Assembly (NCBI GenBank): GCA_022701825.1
Contig: JAKONR010000068.1
Coordinates: 1-46,184 of the forward strand
Length of the DNA stretch: 46,184 nt
From: Hymenobacteraceae bacterium
GTDB lineage: Bacteria; Bacteroidota; Bacteroidia; Cytophagales; Hymenobacteraceae
Direction: 5' to 3'
Below are positions 1-6,763 of this stretch, one piece after another. The notes below the pieces were generated by a model, which had not been told where the DNA came from, ran no database searches, and saw nothing but the letters and a program-made list of their open reading frames with translations. The position numbers and the translations under genes are program-made. The number at the start of each line of letters is the position of its first letter. The stretch's first letter is position 1.

Positions 1-3000
1 TCGGTTTGGGTGGCGGTGTAGGTGGCCGGGCCGGTTTGGGCGGTGGCGGTCAATACCAAAGGCCGGAAATTGGCCCCGCGGCCGATGGGGAACGTGGTGG
101 TGGCCGCGCCCGGCCCGGTAACGCGCGCCAGCGGGCCGCTCACGTAGCTCGCCGCCGAGCCGCCCGCTACGCTGGTGCCGGGGTACAGCACCAACGGCGC
201 GGCAGCCGTGCTGGCAATAACGCCGCTGCTCAAAATCAAACTATTTTCGACGTTTACGGCCCCGCCGGTTGGTGTCAGCACGTCGGCATTGGCGGCGGTG
301 AGGCTGGCGTAGCTGCCCGCCGCGATGGTGGCGCCGGCGGCCGTGTAGTAGGGCTGGCCTACGGCCGCGCCCCAGCCGGTGGCTAGGCGCAGGCCGTCAA
401 TGGTCAGCGTAGCGTTGCCGGTACCATTCTGGCGCAGCACCACCGCGTTGAGCGCGCTGGCCAGGGGCGTGGTGCCCGTCACCGAGAGCAGCGGCGTGCC
501 GGGCTCGGTGCCAAAATCGGCCCCGGCGGGCAGCACGTAGAGGCTGGTGGTTTCGACGCCGCCGGTAGTTTCGGTTTTCAGCACCAGCAGATAGTTAGTG
601 TTGAAGCTGAATGGCGTGGCGCTGGCCGTGGTGGGCCGGCCCGCCAGCGCCAGCTCGAAGGTGAGCGTGGTAGCGCTGGCGCGGGTGGCATACACTTGGC
701 TGCGGTAGGTGGGGCTGCCGGCCGCCGCGCCAGCGGCCTCGGTAAAGGCCAAAAAGTAGTCCGACGCAGCCTGAGCGTCGCTGAAGTTGACCACCGCCGC
801 CGCGTAGAGCGCGGTGGCGCCGGCCGGCCGCGCCCCGGCGCGGTACAGCGGGCCATCGGTGCCGGCCACTAGGCTGGCCCTGGTCGAAGCCGTGGCGGGC
901 AGGCTGCTCAGGGCCGCTCCCTGCGGATAAGTGCTCAGCAGCAGGTTGCCGGAAGCTGTGGCGATGCTGCCCGACGTGCCGGGTATTTGGCTCCAGCCGT
1001 TGGCGGTGAGGGGCTGTCCGGCCGCGTAGTCGAAGTCGTCTTCCAGCAGCAGCAGGCCCGGCGCGCTGGCCGGGGCCAGGCTGGTAGCTAGGGTGTTGCT
1101 GGTGGCGCAGCCGTTGCGCACGGCCACGGTGCCCGCGCCCGCGCCAGCGGGCACCAGCACCGTGAGGCTGGTGCCCGCCGCGTTTACGGTAGCCGCCGCC
1201 ACCGGGCCGCCCGGCGCGAAAATAACCGTGGTAGCGGGCGCCGCCCCAAAGCCGCTGCCCATGAGCGTGATGGTCTGGCCCGGCCGGATGGCGCTGCTGC
1301 TGAGGCTGGTGAGCACCGGCACCGGGAGCAGCGGCGTATCGCCGCTAGTGAGCACCAGGGCCGTGGCGCCGCCGCTGGGGCTGGCCGTGGCCGCGCCGCT
1401 TGGCCAAGTGCCGGTGGCGCTGGTGGCCGGGCAGCCCACGAGGCTGCCATCGGCGAGGGCGCGCTGCTCCACGCGCCGGATGCCGCTGGCATTGGCGTTG
1501 GGCGTGAGCAGGCCGTAGGCGCCGGCCATGGCTTCGACGCTGCCATAAAAGCCGGCGTAGTTGGTGGTATTGGCGGAGCCGTCGTTTTCGAGCCAGGTGC
1601 CGGCCAGCGGGCGGCCGGTGCCAGCGGCGTTGTCGTAGGTCAAAACCAGGTTGCTGGCCGTGCCCTGCGAATTGCCGCGCACGCCGGTGGCGCTGGTGGC
1701 GGCGCTGCCCAGGTTGAGGGCCGTGACGGGGCTGCTGGTGGGCAGGAACTGCACAGCCACGTTGGTGCCGTCGCCGTTGTTGAGCACCACCATCGGGTAC
1801 ACCGTGGCCTGGTCGTTGTAGCGCGCATCGGGGCTGGCTTCCAGGCCAAACCAGCCGGTGTAGCTGCCGTTGGCGTCGGTGGTGAAGGTCGAACTACTGT
1901 TGTCGAGACCCGGCCCGCCGCCTTTGCGCACGAACGCGCCGGCTACCTGGGTTTCGACCGGGATGCCCGCGCCGCCGTAGTTGGCCGCGTCATTGGCGGC
2001 CCGCCCGGCGGTGTAGTATTTGTAGGTAGTGTTGGGGGCGAGGTTGCCCAGGCTCGCGCGCCACACGTAGGGCAGGCGGGTGGGGTGGGTGCTGCTGCCC
2101 ACCGCGTGGCCGCTCAGGTACTGCGGCACCAGCACGTCGGTGAGGGTAGCCGGCACTACCGGAATCACGAATGCCGTCGAGCCATCGCTGTAGCCGGTGG
2201 TGCCGGCCGCGCCGCCGTTGGTGGTGTAAATGCCGAAAATGTAGCGCGTGCCATTGGTGAGGCCCGTGACGGTGATGCTGCCCGTGGGCGGGCCATTGTA
2301 CACCACGTACTGCCCGCTGCTGAGCATGGTGCCCGTGCCAAAAGCCACCGTGCCGCCGCCCGCGCCGGGCGCGTAGGTGTTGCCGGCCACGGGCTTGGTG
2401 CCGGCCGTGGTGCCGGCTTTCAGGGTCACGACTACGTTGGTGGCGCAGCCGGCCGGGCCGGTAAAGGTGAGCGTGGCCCGCGTGTTGCCGGCGAGGGCCG
2501 AGGAGGCTACTACCTCATTATCAAGGTAGCTGGCCACGCTCAGGTCGGTGCCATTGTTGGTGCCGACGGCGGCCGGGCTGCTGGCCTCGACCCGGATGCG
2601 GTAGTCGGCGCGGGTGAGCAGGCCGGTCGTTTGGGCGATGGTGCCCGCGATGGTGCCGCTGCCCGTGCCGCTCAGCGTGCCGATGGCTATTTTATTGGTG
2701 GTAAAGCCATTGTAGCTCAGATACGCCGTAAATACGTTGCCCGCCGCAAACGCGCTGCTCACCGTGAATGGAATGCTTATTGCCGCTGGCGCGCCCTGCC
2801 CCACGCAGTACGGCCCCGCCGCTACGCTGCCCGTGGTGATGGTGGGGGCCGTGACGGTGATTTTTACCTCATTGCTAGTGACCGAGCAGCTGCCAAAAGC
2901 AGTGCGAACCACCACGTAGTAAACACCCGCCGCCGCAAAATTGGGCACGTAGGAGGTGCCCGTCGCGCCGCTGATGGCGGTGGTGTAGCCACTGCCCGAA

Positions 3001-4049
3001 GTGGTGCTGTAGTACCATTGGCGGCTGGTGCCGGCCGGCGTTTCGGTGGCCGTGAGGGCGGTGCCGCTGGCGCCGGTGGCCAGCGCCTGGTCGGCGGTGG
3101 GCGCCACGGCGACGTTGTTGACAGCGAACGCCGTGGGGTTGGGCGAGCCGATATTGCCGCCTACCACGGCCCGCACCAGGTAGCCCGTGCCCCCGGCCAC
3201 CGTGGCCGGAATAGTGACCGTTAGCGGACTGCTACTAGTGCTGCTAGCCAGCGTGATAGGCGCCGCAAAGCTGCCCGCCGCGTCGGATAGCTGCACCAGG
3301 TAGCCGCCCGCCGCCGAGCCCGAAGTCACGGTGTAGGGCACCGAAAGCGTGCCCGTGGCGCACACGGCGGCCGGGGTGGGGTCTTGGGTGGTGATGGTGG
3401 CCGGGGCGCAGGGCGCCACGGTGGTAGCGGCGCTGCGAGGCGCCGGCGCGGCCACCCCAAAATCGAAGGCATTTTGGTTGATGTCGGTGCAGCCGCCCGA
3501 GGCCCGAAAAGCCGCCGTGGTCGTGGTGAGCGCGGTGCCGGTGGGGCCGCTGCCTTCGTAGCCGTTGGCCGCGCCGTAGCCCACAAAGTCCATCACCGTG
3601 GGGCCGGCGGCCGGGTTGGCTCCGGTCAGGGCCGTGCCGTTGGTCACGAGCGCCACTTTGCCCAGGCCCGTGGTCAGGCTGATGCTGGTCGAGGTATGAT
3701 TGGGCGCGGGCGAGAGCGCGCCGCCCGCCGAGCCGGTAGCCAGGCCGATGAGGTAGTAGCCGCCCGCCGCAAGGCTGGTGCCGGCCGGGATGGCGGCCGA
3801 AACCGAAAAGCCGCCCGTGCTCGTGCCAGCGCTGTATTGAATAGTGTAGCCCCCGATAGCCTGGGCCGTGGCCGAGCGGTTGAACAGCTCCACGTAGTCC
3901 TGATTAAAGGTCGGGCTGCCGGTGTTCAGGCCGCCGCCAGTGTACACCTGGCTGATAACCACCTGGCTCCAGCCCAGCAGTGGTAGCAGTACTAATCCTA
4001 GGCTGCCCAGCAGCCAGCGCAAAAAATGAAGTGGTAGTGTTTGTTTCAT
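1..4049 (-). CDS. Giant secreted lamin-tail-domain / Ig-like repeat protein (3' end outside window)
   Basis: This open frame is absent from the supplied track because it has no stop inside the window. Translating the minus strand from ATG at 4049 gives about 1349 residues with no stop found. The start is MKQTLPLHFLRWLLG with a hydrophobic core and WSQ end, a signal peptide. Residues ~27-170 resemble a lamin tail domain (VVISQVYTGGG, QDYVELFN, MDFVGYGAAN). Then come Ser/Thr/Ala-rich Ig-like modules, an IPT/TIG-like segment near residue 910 (IRPGQTITLMGSGFG), and a jelly-roll-like segment near 1000-1220. In this phylum such proteins are usually surface-exposed or secreted by the type IX system through a C-terminal sorting domain; that end is off the window, so T9SS export is inference. 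The adhesive or structural role is unknown. A strong promoter lies just upstream. Confidence 0.88.
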   Translation of the reverse strand, partial: MKQTLPLHFLRWLLGSLGLVLLPLLGWSQVVISQVYTGGGLNTGSPTFNQDYVELFNRSATAQAIGGYTIQYSAGTSTGGFSVSAAIPAGTSLAAGGYYLIGLATGSAGGALSPAPNHTSTSISLTTGLGKVALVTNGTALTGANPAAGPTVMDFVGYGAANGYEGSGPTGTALTTTTAAFRASGGCTDINQNAFDFGVAAPAPRSAATTVAPCAPATITTQDPTPAAVCATGTLSVPYTVTSGSAAGGYLVQLSDAAGSFAAPITLASSTSSSPLTVTIPATVAGGTGYLVRAVVGGNIGSPNPTAFAVNNVAVAPTADQALATGASGTALTATETPAGTSRQWYYSTTSGSGYTTAISGATGTSYVPNFAAAGVYYVVVRTAFGSCSVTSNEVKITVTAPTITTGSVAAGPYCVGQGAPAAISIPFTVSSAFAAGNVFTAYLSYNGFTTNKIAIGTLSGTGSGTIAGTIAQTTGLLTRADYRIRVEASSPAAVGTNNGTDLSVASYLDNEVVASSALAGNTRATLTFTGPAGCATNVVVTLKAGTTAGTKPVAGNTYAPGAGGGTVAFGTGTMLSSGQYVVYNGPPTGSITVTGLTNGTRYIFGIYTTNGGAAGTTGYSDGSTAFVIPVVPATLTDVLVPQYLSGHAVGSSTHPTRLPYVWRASLGNLAPNTTYKYYTAGRAANDAANYGGAGIPVETQVAGAFVRKGGGPGLDNSSSTFTTDANGSYTGWFGLEASPDARYNDQATVYPMVVLNNGDGTNVAVQFLPTSSPVTALNLGSAATSATGVRGNSQGTASNLVLTYDNAAGTGRPLAGTWLENDGSANTTNYAGFYGSVEAMAGAYGLLTPNANASGIRRVEQRALADGSLVGCPATSATGTWPSGAATASPSGGATALVLTSGDTPLLPVPVLTSLSSSAIRPGQTITLMGSGFGAAPATTVIFAPGGPVAAATVNAAGTSLTVLVPAGAGAGTVAVRNGCATSNTLATSLAPASAPGLLLLEDDFDYAAGQPLTANGWSQIPGTSGSIATASGNLLLSTYPQGAALSSLPATASTRASLVAGTDGPLYRAGARPAGATALYAAAVVNFSDAQAASDYFLAFTEAAGAAAGSPTYRSQVYATRASATTLTFELALAGRPTTASATPFSFNTNYLLVLKTETTGGVETTSLYVLPAGADFGTEPGTPLLSVTGTTPLASALNAVVLRQNGTGNATLTIDGLRLATGWGAAVGQPYYTAAGATIAAGSYASLTAANADVLTPTGGAVNVENSLILSSGVIASTAAAPLVLYPGTSVAGGSAASYVSGPLARVTGPGAATTTFPIGRGANFRPLVLTATAQTGPATYTATQT

Positions 4050-4099
4050 GAGTTGTAAAAGGCAGGTAGTCAGATTAAAAACAGTAGTCTATTCAACCC

Positions 4100-4131
4100 C
4101 GAAAGTAGGAAGGCGAAATCTTGTTTTCAAA
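4100..4131 (-). promoter_or_regulatory. Bacteroidetes-type promoter of the lamin-tail gene
   Basis: Read on the minus strand, TTTG is followed by exactly 20 bases and then TACTTTCG, which matches the primary sigma factor consensus of Bacteroidetes (TTTG-N~20-TAnnTTTG) with one change in the -7 box. It lies about 50 bases ahead of the ATG at 4049. The surrounding bases are AT-rich compared with the rest of the window. Confidence 0.7.
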
Positions 4132-4188
4132 ATAAAATATTAAAAATCAACAAATAATAATACCCCGTTTCACTTGCGGTCTCATCAA

Positions 4189-4222
4189 AAAAGGGCCTTC
4201 GCAGCTAAGTGAAGGCCCTTTT
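4189..4222 (-). terminator. Rho-independent terminator with no intact gene upstream
   Basis: A 12-bp perfect stem (AAAAGGGCCTTC with its complement) closes a 10-base loop. On the minus strand the stem is followed by a run of T, the standard intrinsic terminator layout. The two flanking genes both start nearby and read away from it, so it terminates neither of them. Immediately upstream on the minus strand a short reading frame ends in EELPKNLLLP and a stop, which looks like the tail of a lost gene. Confidence 0.65.
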
Positions 4223-4433
4223 CAGGCTAGGGTAGAAGCAGGTTCTTGGGCAGTTCCTCCTAAAGTAAGCCCAGCGGCAAGCGCGAAAAGCCCCTAGCCG
4301 CCGCAGCCGAAAACCACGCGCCGTAAGCCGCCGCGCGGCGCGGGTGGGGCCAGCTTTTGGGCGGGCCGGGCACAACCAGCCGCCCGGTTTTGGGGTTTAG
4401 GTAATCCGGACGTTTTTCCCGCTTTTTTGCCCC
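4223..4433 (-). pseudogene. Possible remnant of a decayed minus-strand gene
   Basis: Between the orphan terminator and the gene at 4434 the minus strand reads KRPDYLNPKTGRLVVPGPPK and onward, then a stop, then EELPKNLLLP and another stop, then the terminator. The peptides look protein-like rather than random GC-rich translation, but there is no convincing start. The open frame continues upstream only as the antisense shadow of the next gene (track ORF 4260-4724). I read it as the 3' remnant of a degraded gene or possibly an unrecognised small gene. No function can be assigned. Confidence 0.25.
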
Positions 4434-4850
4434 ATGCCCCGCCCGCGCCCCGTTGTTTTTGGATTGTATGCCTGGTCGCCCGACTACGGCTATAGCTACC
4501 TGCACCCCGCCAACCGCCGCTCCTTCGAGTGGGTGCACCCGGTGGGCAAAGTATTTGAGAAAGTGAGCGACCTCGACGACGACAGCGAGTGGATAACGCT
4601 GCGCTACGACGAGCAGCAGTTTCTGGTGCGCGGCGAGCTGTTTAAGGAACTCTATAATAAGCCGCCTTTTGGCTTCGGCGATTTGGTCGAAGAAATAAAC
4701 CCGCCCGCCGGCCGCCCCGCGCACTGCGGGCTGGTGTCTGATATTTTCTGGAGCGAGAGCCTGGATAGGGCGACGTATCAGCTGGTGGAGCGCAAGCGCA
4801 AAGTGGCGCAGGTATTCGAGGCCGAAGAATTGCGTAAGGTGGAGCTGTAA
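4434..4850 (+). CDS. Conserved hypothetical small protein (possibly DUF6960-like)
   Basis: A 138-residue soluble protein with no signal peptide or membrane segment. It opens with MPRPRPVVFGLYAWSPDYGYSYLHP, followed by acidic and aromatic stretches (DLDDDSEWITLRYDEQQFLV) and a charged C-terminus. The FGLY-W-P-YGYS-HP opening recalls a small family of cytosolic Bacteroidetes proteins that I know only as a domain of unknown function (DUF6960); this is recollection, not a search. Codon use and protein character support this strand over the antisense ORF 4260-4724. It converges on the YfcC-type gene, with a palindromic repeat between the two stop codons. Function unknown. Confidence 0.75.
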   Translation: MPRPRPVVFGLYAWSPDYGYSYLHPANRRSFEWVHPVGKVFEKVSDLDDDSEWITLRYDEQQFLVRGELFKELYNKPPFGFGDLVEEINPPAGRPAHCGLVSDIFWSESLDRATYQLVERKRKVAQVFEAEELRKVEL

Positions 4851-4853
4851 CTC

Positions 4854-4965
4854 AGTGTACCGTAAGCTTTAGCTTGCGAGCAGCCACGTCTGCAAACGCC
4901 TGACAACGTCCGCCTGCGCCGCTGCTCGCTGCGCTCGTTCGCAAGCTAAAGCTTACGGTACACTG
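4854..4965. repeat. Palindromic repeat, family A, copy 1
   Basis: Perfect 27-bp arms (4854-4880 and 4939-4965) contain the family core GTAAGCTTTAGCTTGC. The ~58-base centre contains CGAGCAGC/GCTGCTCG sub-arms. It fills the whole gap between two convergent genes and could fold as a long hairpin at the 3' end of either transcript. Related copies are at 14392-14492 and 25611-25691. Confidence 0.9.
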
Positions 4966-4967
4966 CG

Positions 4968-6311
4968 TTACAGCCCGACCACGATGGCCAGCACCACGGC
5001 CGCCGCGCCCAGCGCCAGCAGCAGCCCGTAGAGCCGGCCCGCGAAGCGCAGCCACTGGTCGAAGCGCACGCCGCAGGCGGCGAGCGTGGCCATGAGCGCG
5101 CCGTTGGTGGGCGTGAGCAGGTCGCCGAGGCCGGCCGCGTACTGGTAGGCCAGCACCGTAACCTGGCGCGAGAGGCCGATGAGGTCGGAGAGCGGCACCA
5201 GCAGCGGCATGGTGAGCACGGCTTGGCCGCTCACGCTGGGCACCGGCAGGTGCAGGGCCGTGTGCACGGCCATCATGCCCAGGGCGGCCAGTGCCACGGG
5301 CAGGTGGGCCAGCGGCGCGGCCAGCCCCCGCACGATGGTATCGACTACGTGGCCCTGGCCCAGCACCACGAATATGGCCTGCGCAAAGCCCACCAGCATC
5401 CCCGAAAAAGCCATGTCGCGGAAGCCCGCCACGAAGCCCTCGGCCGTGCCCGTGAGGCCGCGCCCGCCCAGCAGCCCGGCCCCCACGCCCAGCCCAAAAA
5501 ACAGCGCACCCATCTGCTCAAAATCCCACTTGAGCGCCACCACGCCGTAGGCAAATACGCTGAACGTGACCAGCACCAGCAGCAGCACCAGCCCCGGCCG
5601 GCCCGCCTGGTCGGCGCCCTCGGCGTCGGCCACCGCGCGGTCAGGCGCCACTTGGTGGCGGCGGGCGTGGCGCAGCGTGCCGGCTATCCAGATGCCCAGT
5701 GCCCCGGCCAGAAATACCGTTCGAAAGGCCCAGCCCGAAAAGGCGGGTAATTGGGCTAGCTTCTGGGCAATAACTACTTGGAAGGGATTGATGGGGCTAA
5801 AAGCCGCCCCCACGATGGCCGCGCCCAGGCTCGCCGCCACCGCCGTGAGGCTGGGGTAGCCGAGGCGGCGCATCAGCACCAGCAGCACCGGCACGAGGGC
5901 GATGACCTCCTCGCCCATGTTTTCGAGCGCGCCCATGGTGGCAAAAAGCAGGGCTACCAGCGGAATCACGAGCACCTCGCGGCCCTGCGCGTGCCGCAGC
6001 AGCCCATCTACGCCGTAGCGCAGCGCGCCCGTTTGGTCGACCACCGTGAAGGCCCCGCCGGCCAGAAAAATGAGAAACACGACCGGGGCCGCAGCGGCCA
6101 GGCCTTTGGGCAAGGCCACGAGCAGCGCCAGCGGCCCCACCGGCGTGGCCGGCACCGGGTGGTAAGAGCCCGGCACGAGCAAATCGCGCTGGGTGGCGGG
6201 GTCAAAATGGCGAATAAATTCGCCGGCCGGTAGCACGTAGGTGAGGGCCGCAGCCAATAGTATAAAACCAGTAAGCAGCACCAGCGGGTGCGGAAAACGT
6301 AGCGAATTCAT
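4968..6311 (-). CDS. YfcC-family (DcuC/C4-dicarboxylate carrier-like) membrane transporter
   Basis: The track ORF reaches 6683, but its first ~124 residues are repeat-derived and antisense sequence. The ATG at 6311 (MNSLRFPHPLVLLTGFILLA) starts directly with a membrane segment and gives 447 residues, about the usual family length. I count roughly 11-12 hydrophobic segments. YfcC-type landmarks are the YVLPAGEF motif after the first helix, the MGALENMGEEVIALVPVLL stretch, AFSPINPFQV in mid-protein, and SVSGQAVLTMPLLVPLSDL plus GDLLTPTNGALM near the C-terminus. Members are inner-membrane carriers thought to move carboxylates, amino acids or peptides; the substrate here is not visible. It is divergent from a small unknown gene. 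Confidence 0.88.
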   Translation of the reverse strand: MNSLRFPHPLVLLTGFILLAAALTYVLPAGEFIRHFDPATQRDLLVPGSYHPVPATPVGPLALLVALPKGLAAAAPVVFLIFLAGGAFTVVDQTGALRYGVDGLLRHAQGREVLVIPLVALLFATMGALENMGEEVIALVPVLLVLMRRLGYPSLTAVAASLGAAIVGAAFSPINPFQVVIAQKLAQLPAFSGWAFRTVFLAGALGIWIAGTLRHARRHQVAPDRAVADAEGADQAGRPGLVLLLVLVTFSVFAYGVVALKWDFEQMGALFFGLGVGAGLLGGRGLTGTAEGFVAGFRDMAFSGMLVGFAQAIFVVLGQGHVVDTIVRGLAAPLAHLPVALAALGMMAVHTALHLPVPSVSGQAVLTMPLLVPLSDLIGLSRQVTVLAYQYAAGLGDLLTPTNGALMATLAACGVRFDQWLRFAGRLYGLLLALGAAAVVLAIVVGL

Positions 6312-6368
6312 GGCCGCGAAGGTAAACAGGCGGGTTTTGGCGCTGGGTCGTAACTTCGGGTACAACCT

Positions 6369-6611
6369 ATGAACTGCGCCACCTTCAAAGCCCTGCACCA
6401 GCGCCGCCAGGCCGAGCACCTGGCCCGCCACGGCCACGCCCTGGCCGAGCGCACCGAAGACAGCTTCCGGCTGAGCCTCTACGCGGTAGAGAATTTCTAC
6501 GCCGAAGTCTGGCGCAGCGCGGGCGAGGAGGCCATCCTCTTCATCCACGTTTTCGAGCAGCCCAGCGGCCTCACGGATTATCTGGCGCTGGTGCGGCTGC
6601 CGAGTTTTTAG
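6369..6611 (+). CDS. Small conserved-looking hypothetical protein
   Basis: An 80-residue soluble protein (MNCATFKALHQRRQAEHLAR ... LVRLPSF) with a basic start and a more hydrophobic, beta-like second half (EEAILFIHVFEQPSGLTDYLALV). It has no signal peptide or membrane helix. It is divergent from the YfcC-type gene, and a TAACTTCG box about 10 bases ahead of the start resembles a -7 element. I do not recognise the family. A palindromic repeat follows the stop codon. Confidence 0.6.
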   Translation: MNCATFKALHQRRQAEHLARHGHALAERTEDSFRLSLYAVENFYAEVWRSAGEEAILFIHVFEQPSGLTDYLALVRLPSF

Positions 6612-6631
6612 TTGGGGAATGAGTGGGCGTC

Positions 6632-6721
6632 CGTCATGCTGAGCGTAGCGAAGCATCTCTGCCGCTTCATCCAAACCGCTCAACGAAGCGATAGAGATGC
6701 TTCGCCGCGCTCAGCATGACG
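6632..6721. repeat. Palindromic repeat, family B, copy 1
   Basis: The 29-bp arms (6632-6660 and 6693-6721) differ at two positions. They contain GTCATGCTGAGCG and AAGCATCTCT, a motif I recognise as a widespread intergenic repeat of many GC-rich bacteria. It separates the small gene at 6369 from the convergent exporter gene. Other copies are at 15664-15765 and 45155-45282, with related forms at 16945-17019 and 13119-13208. Confidence 0.88.
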
Positions 6722-6763
6722 ACCGTATTCCGGCCACTCATCCAAAACCCCCACTCATCTACC

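Noticed and set aside
2085-3224. 379-residue plus-strand ORF, and other plus ORFs in 1-4000
   Set aside because: They are frame shadows of the open minus-strand lamin-tail gene; their translations are Gly/Ala/Arg-rich with no domain character.
4260-4724. 154-residue minus-strand ORF
   Set aside because: Most of it is antisense to the better-supported gene at 4434-4850. Only its last part, beyond that gene, looks peptide-like, and this is reported as a possible remnant.
6312-6683. N-terminal extension of the YfcC-type ORF
   Set aside because: It is antisense to the small gene and includes translated family B repeat; the ATG at 6311 begins directly with a membrane helix.
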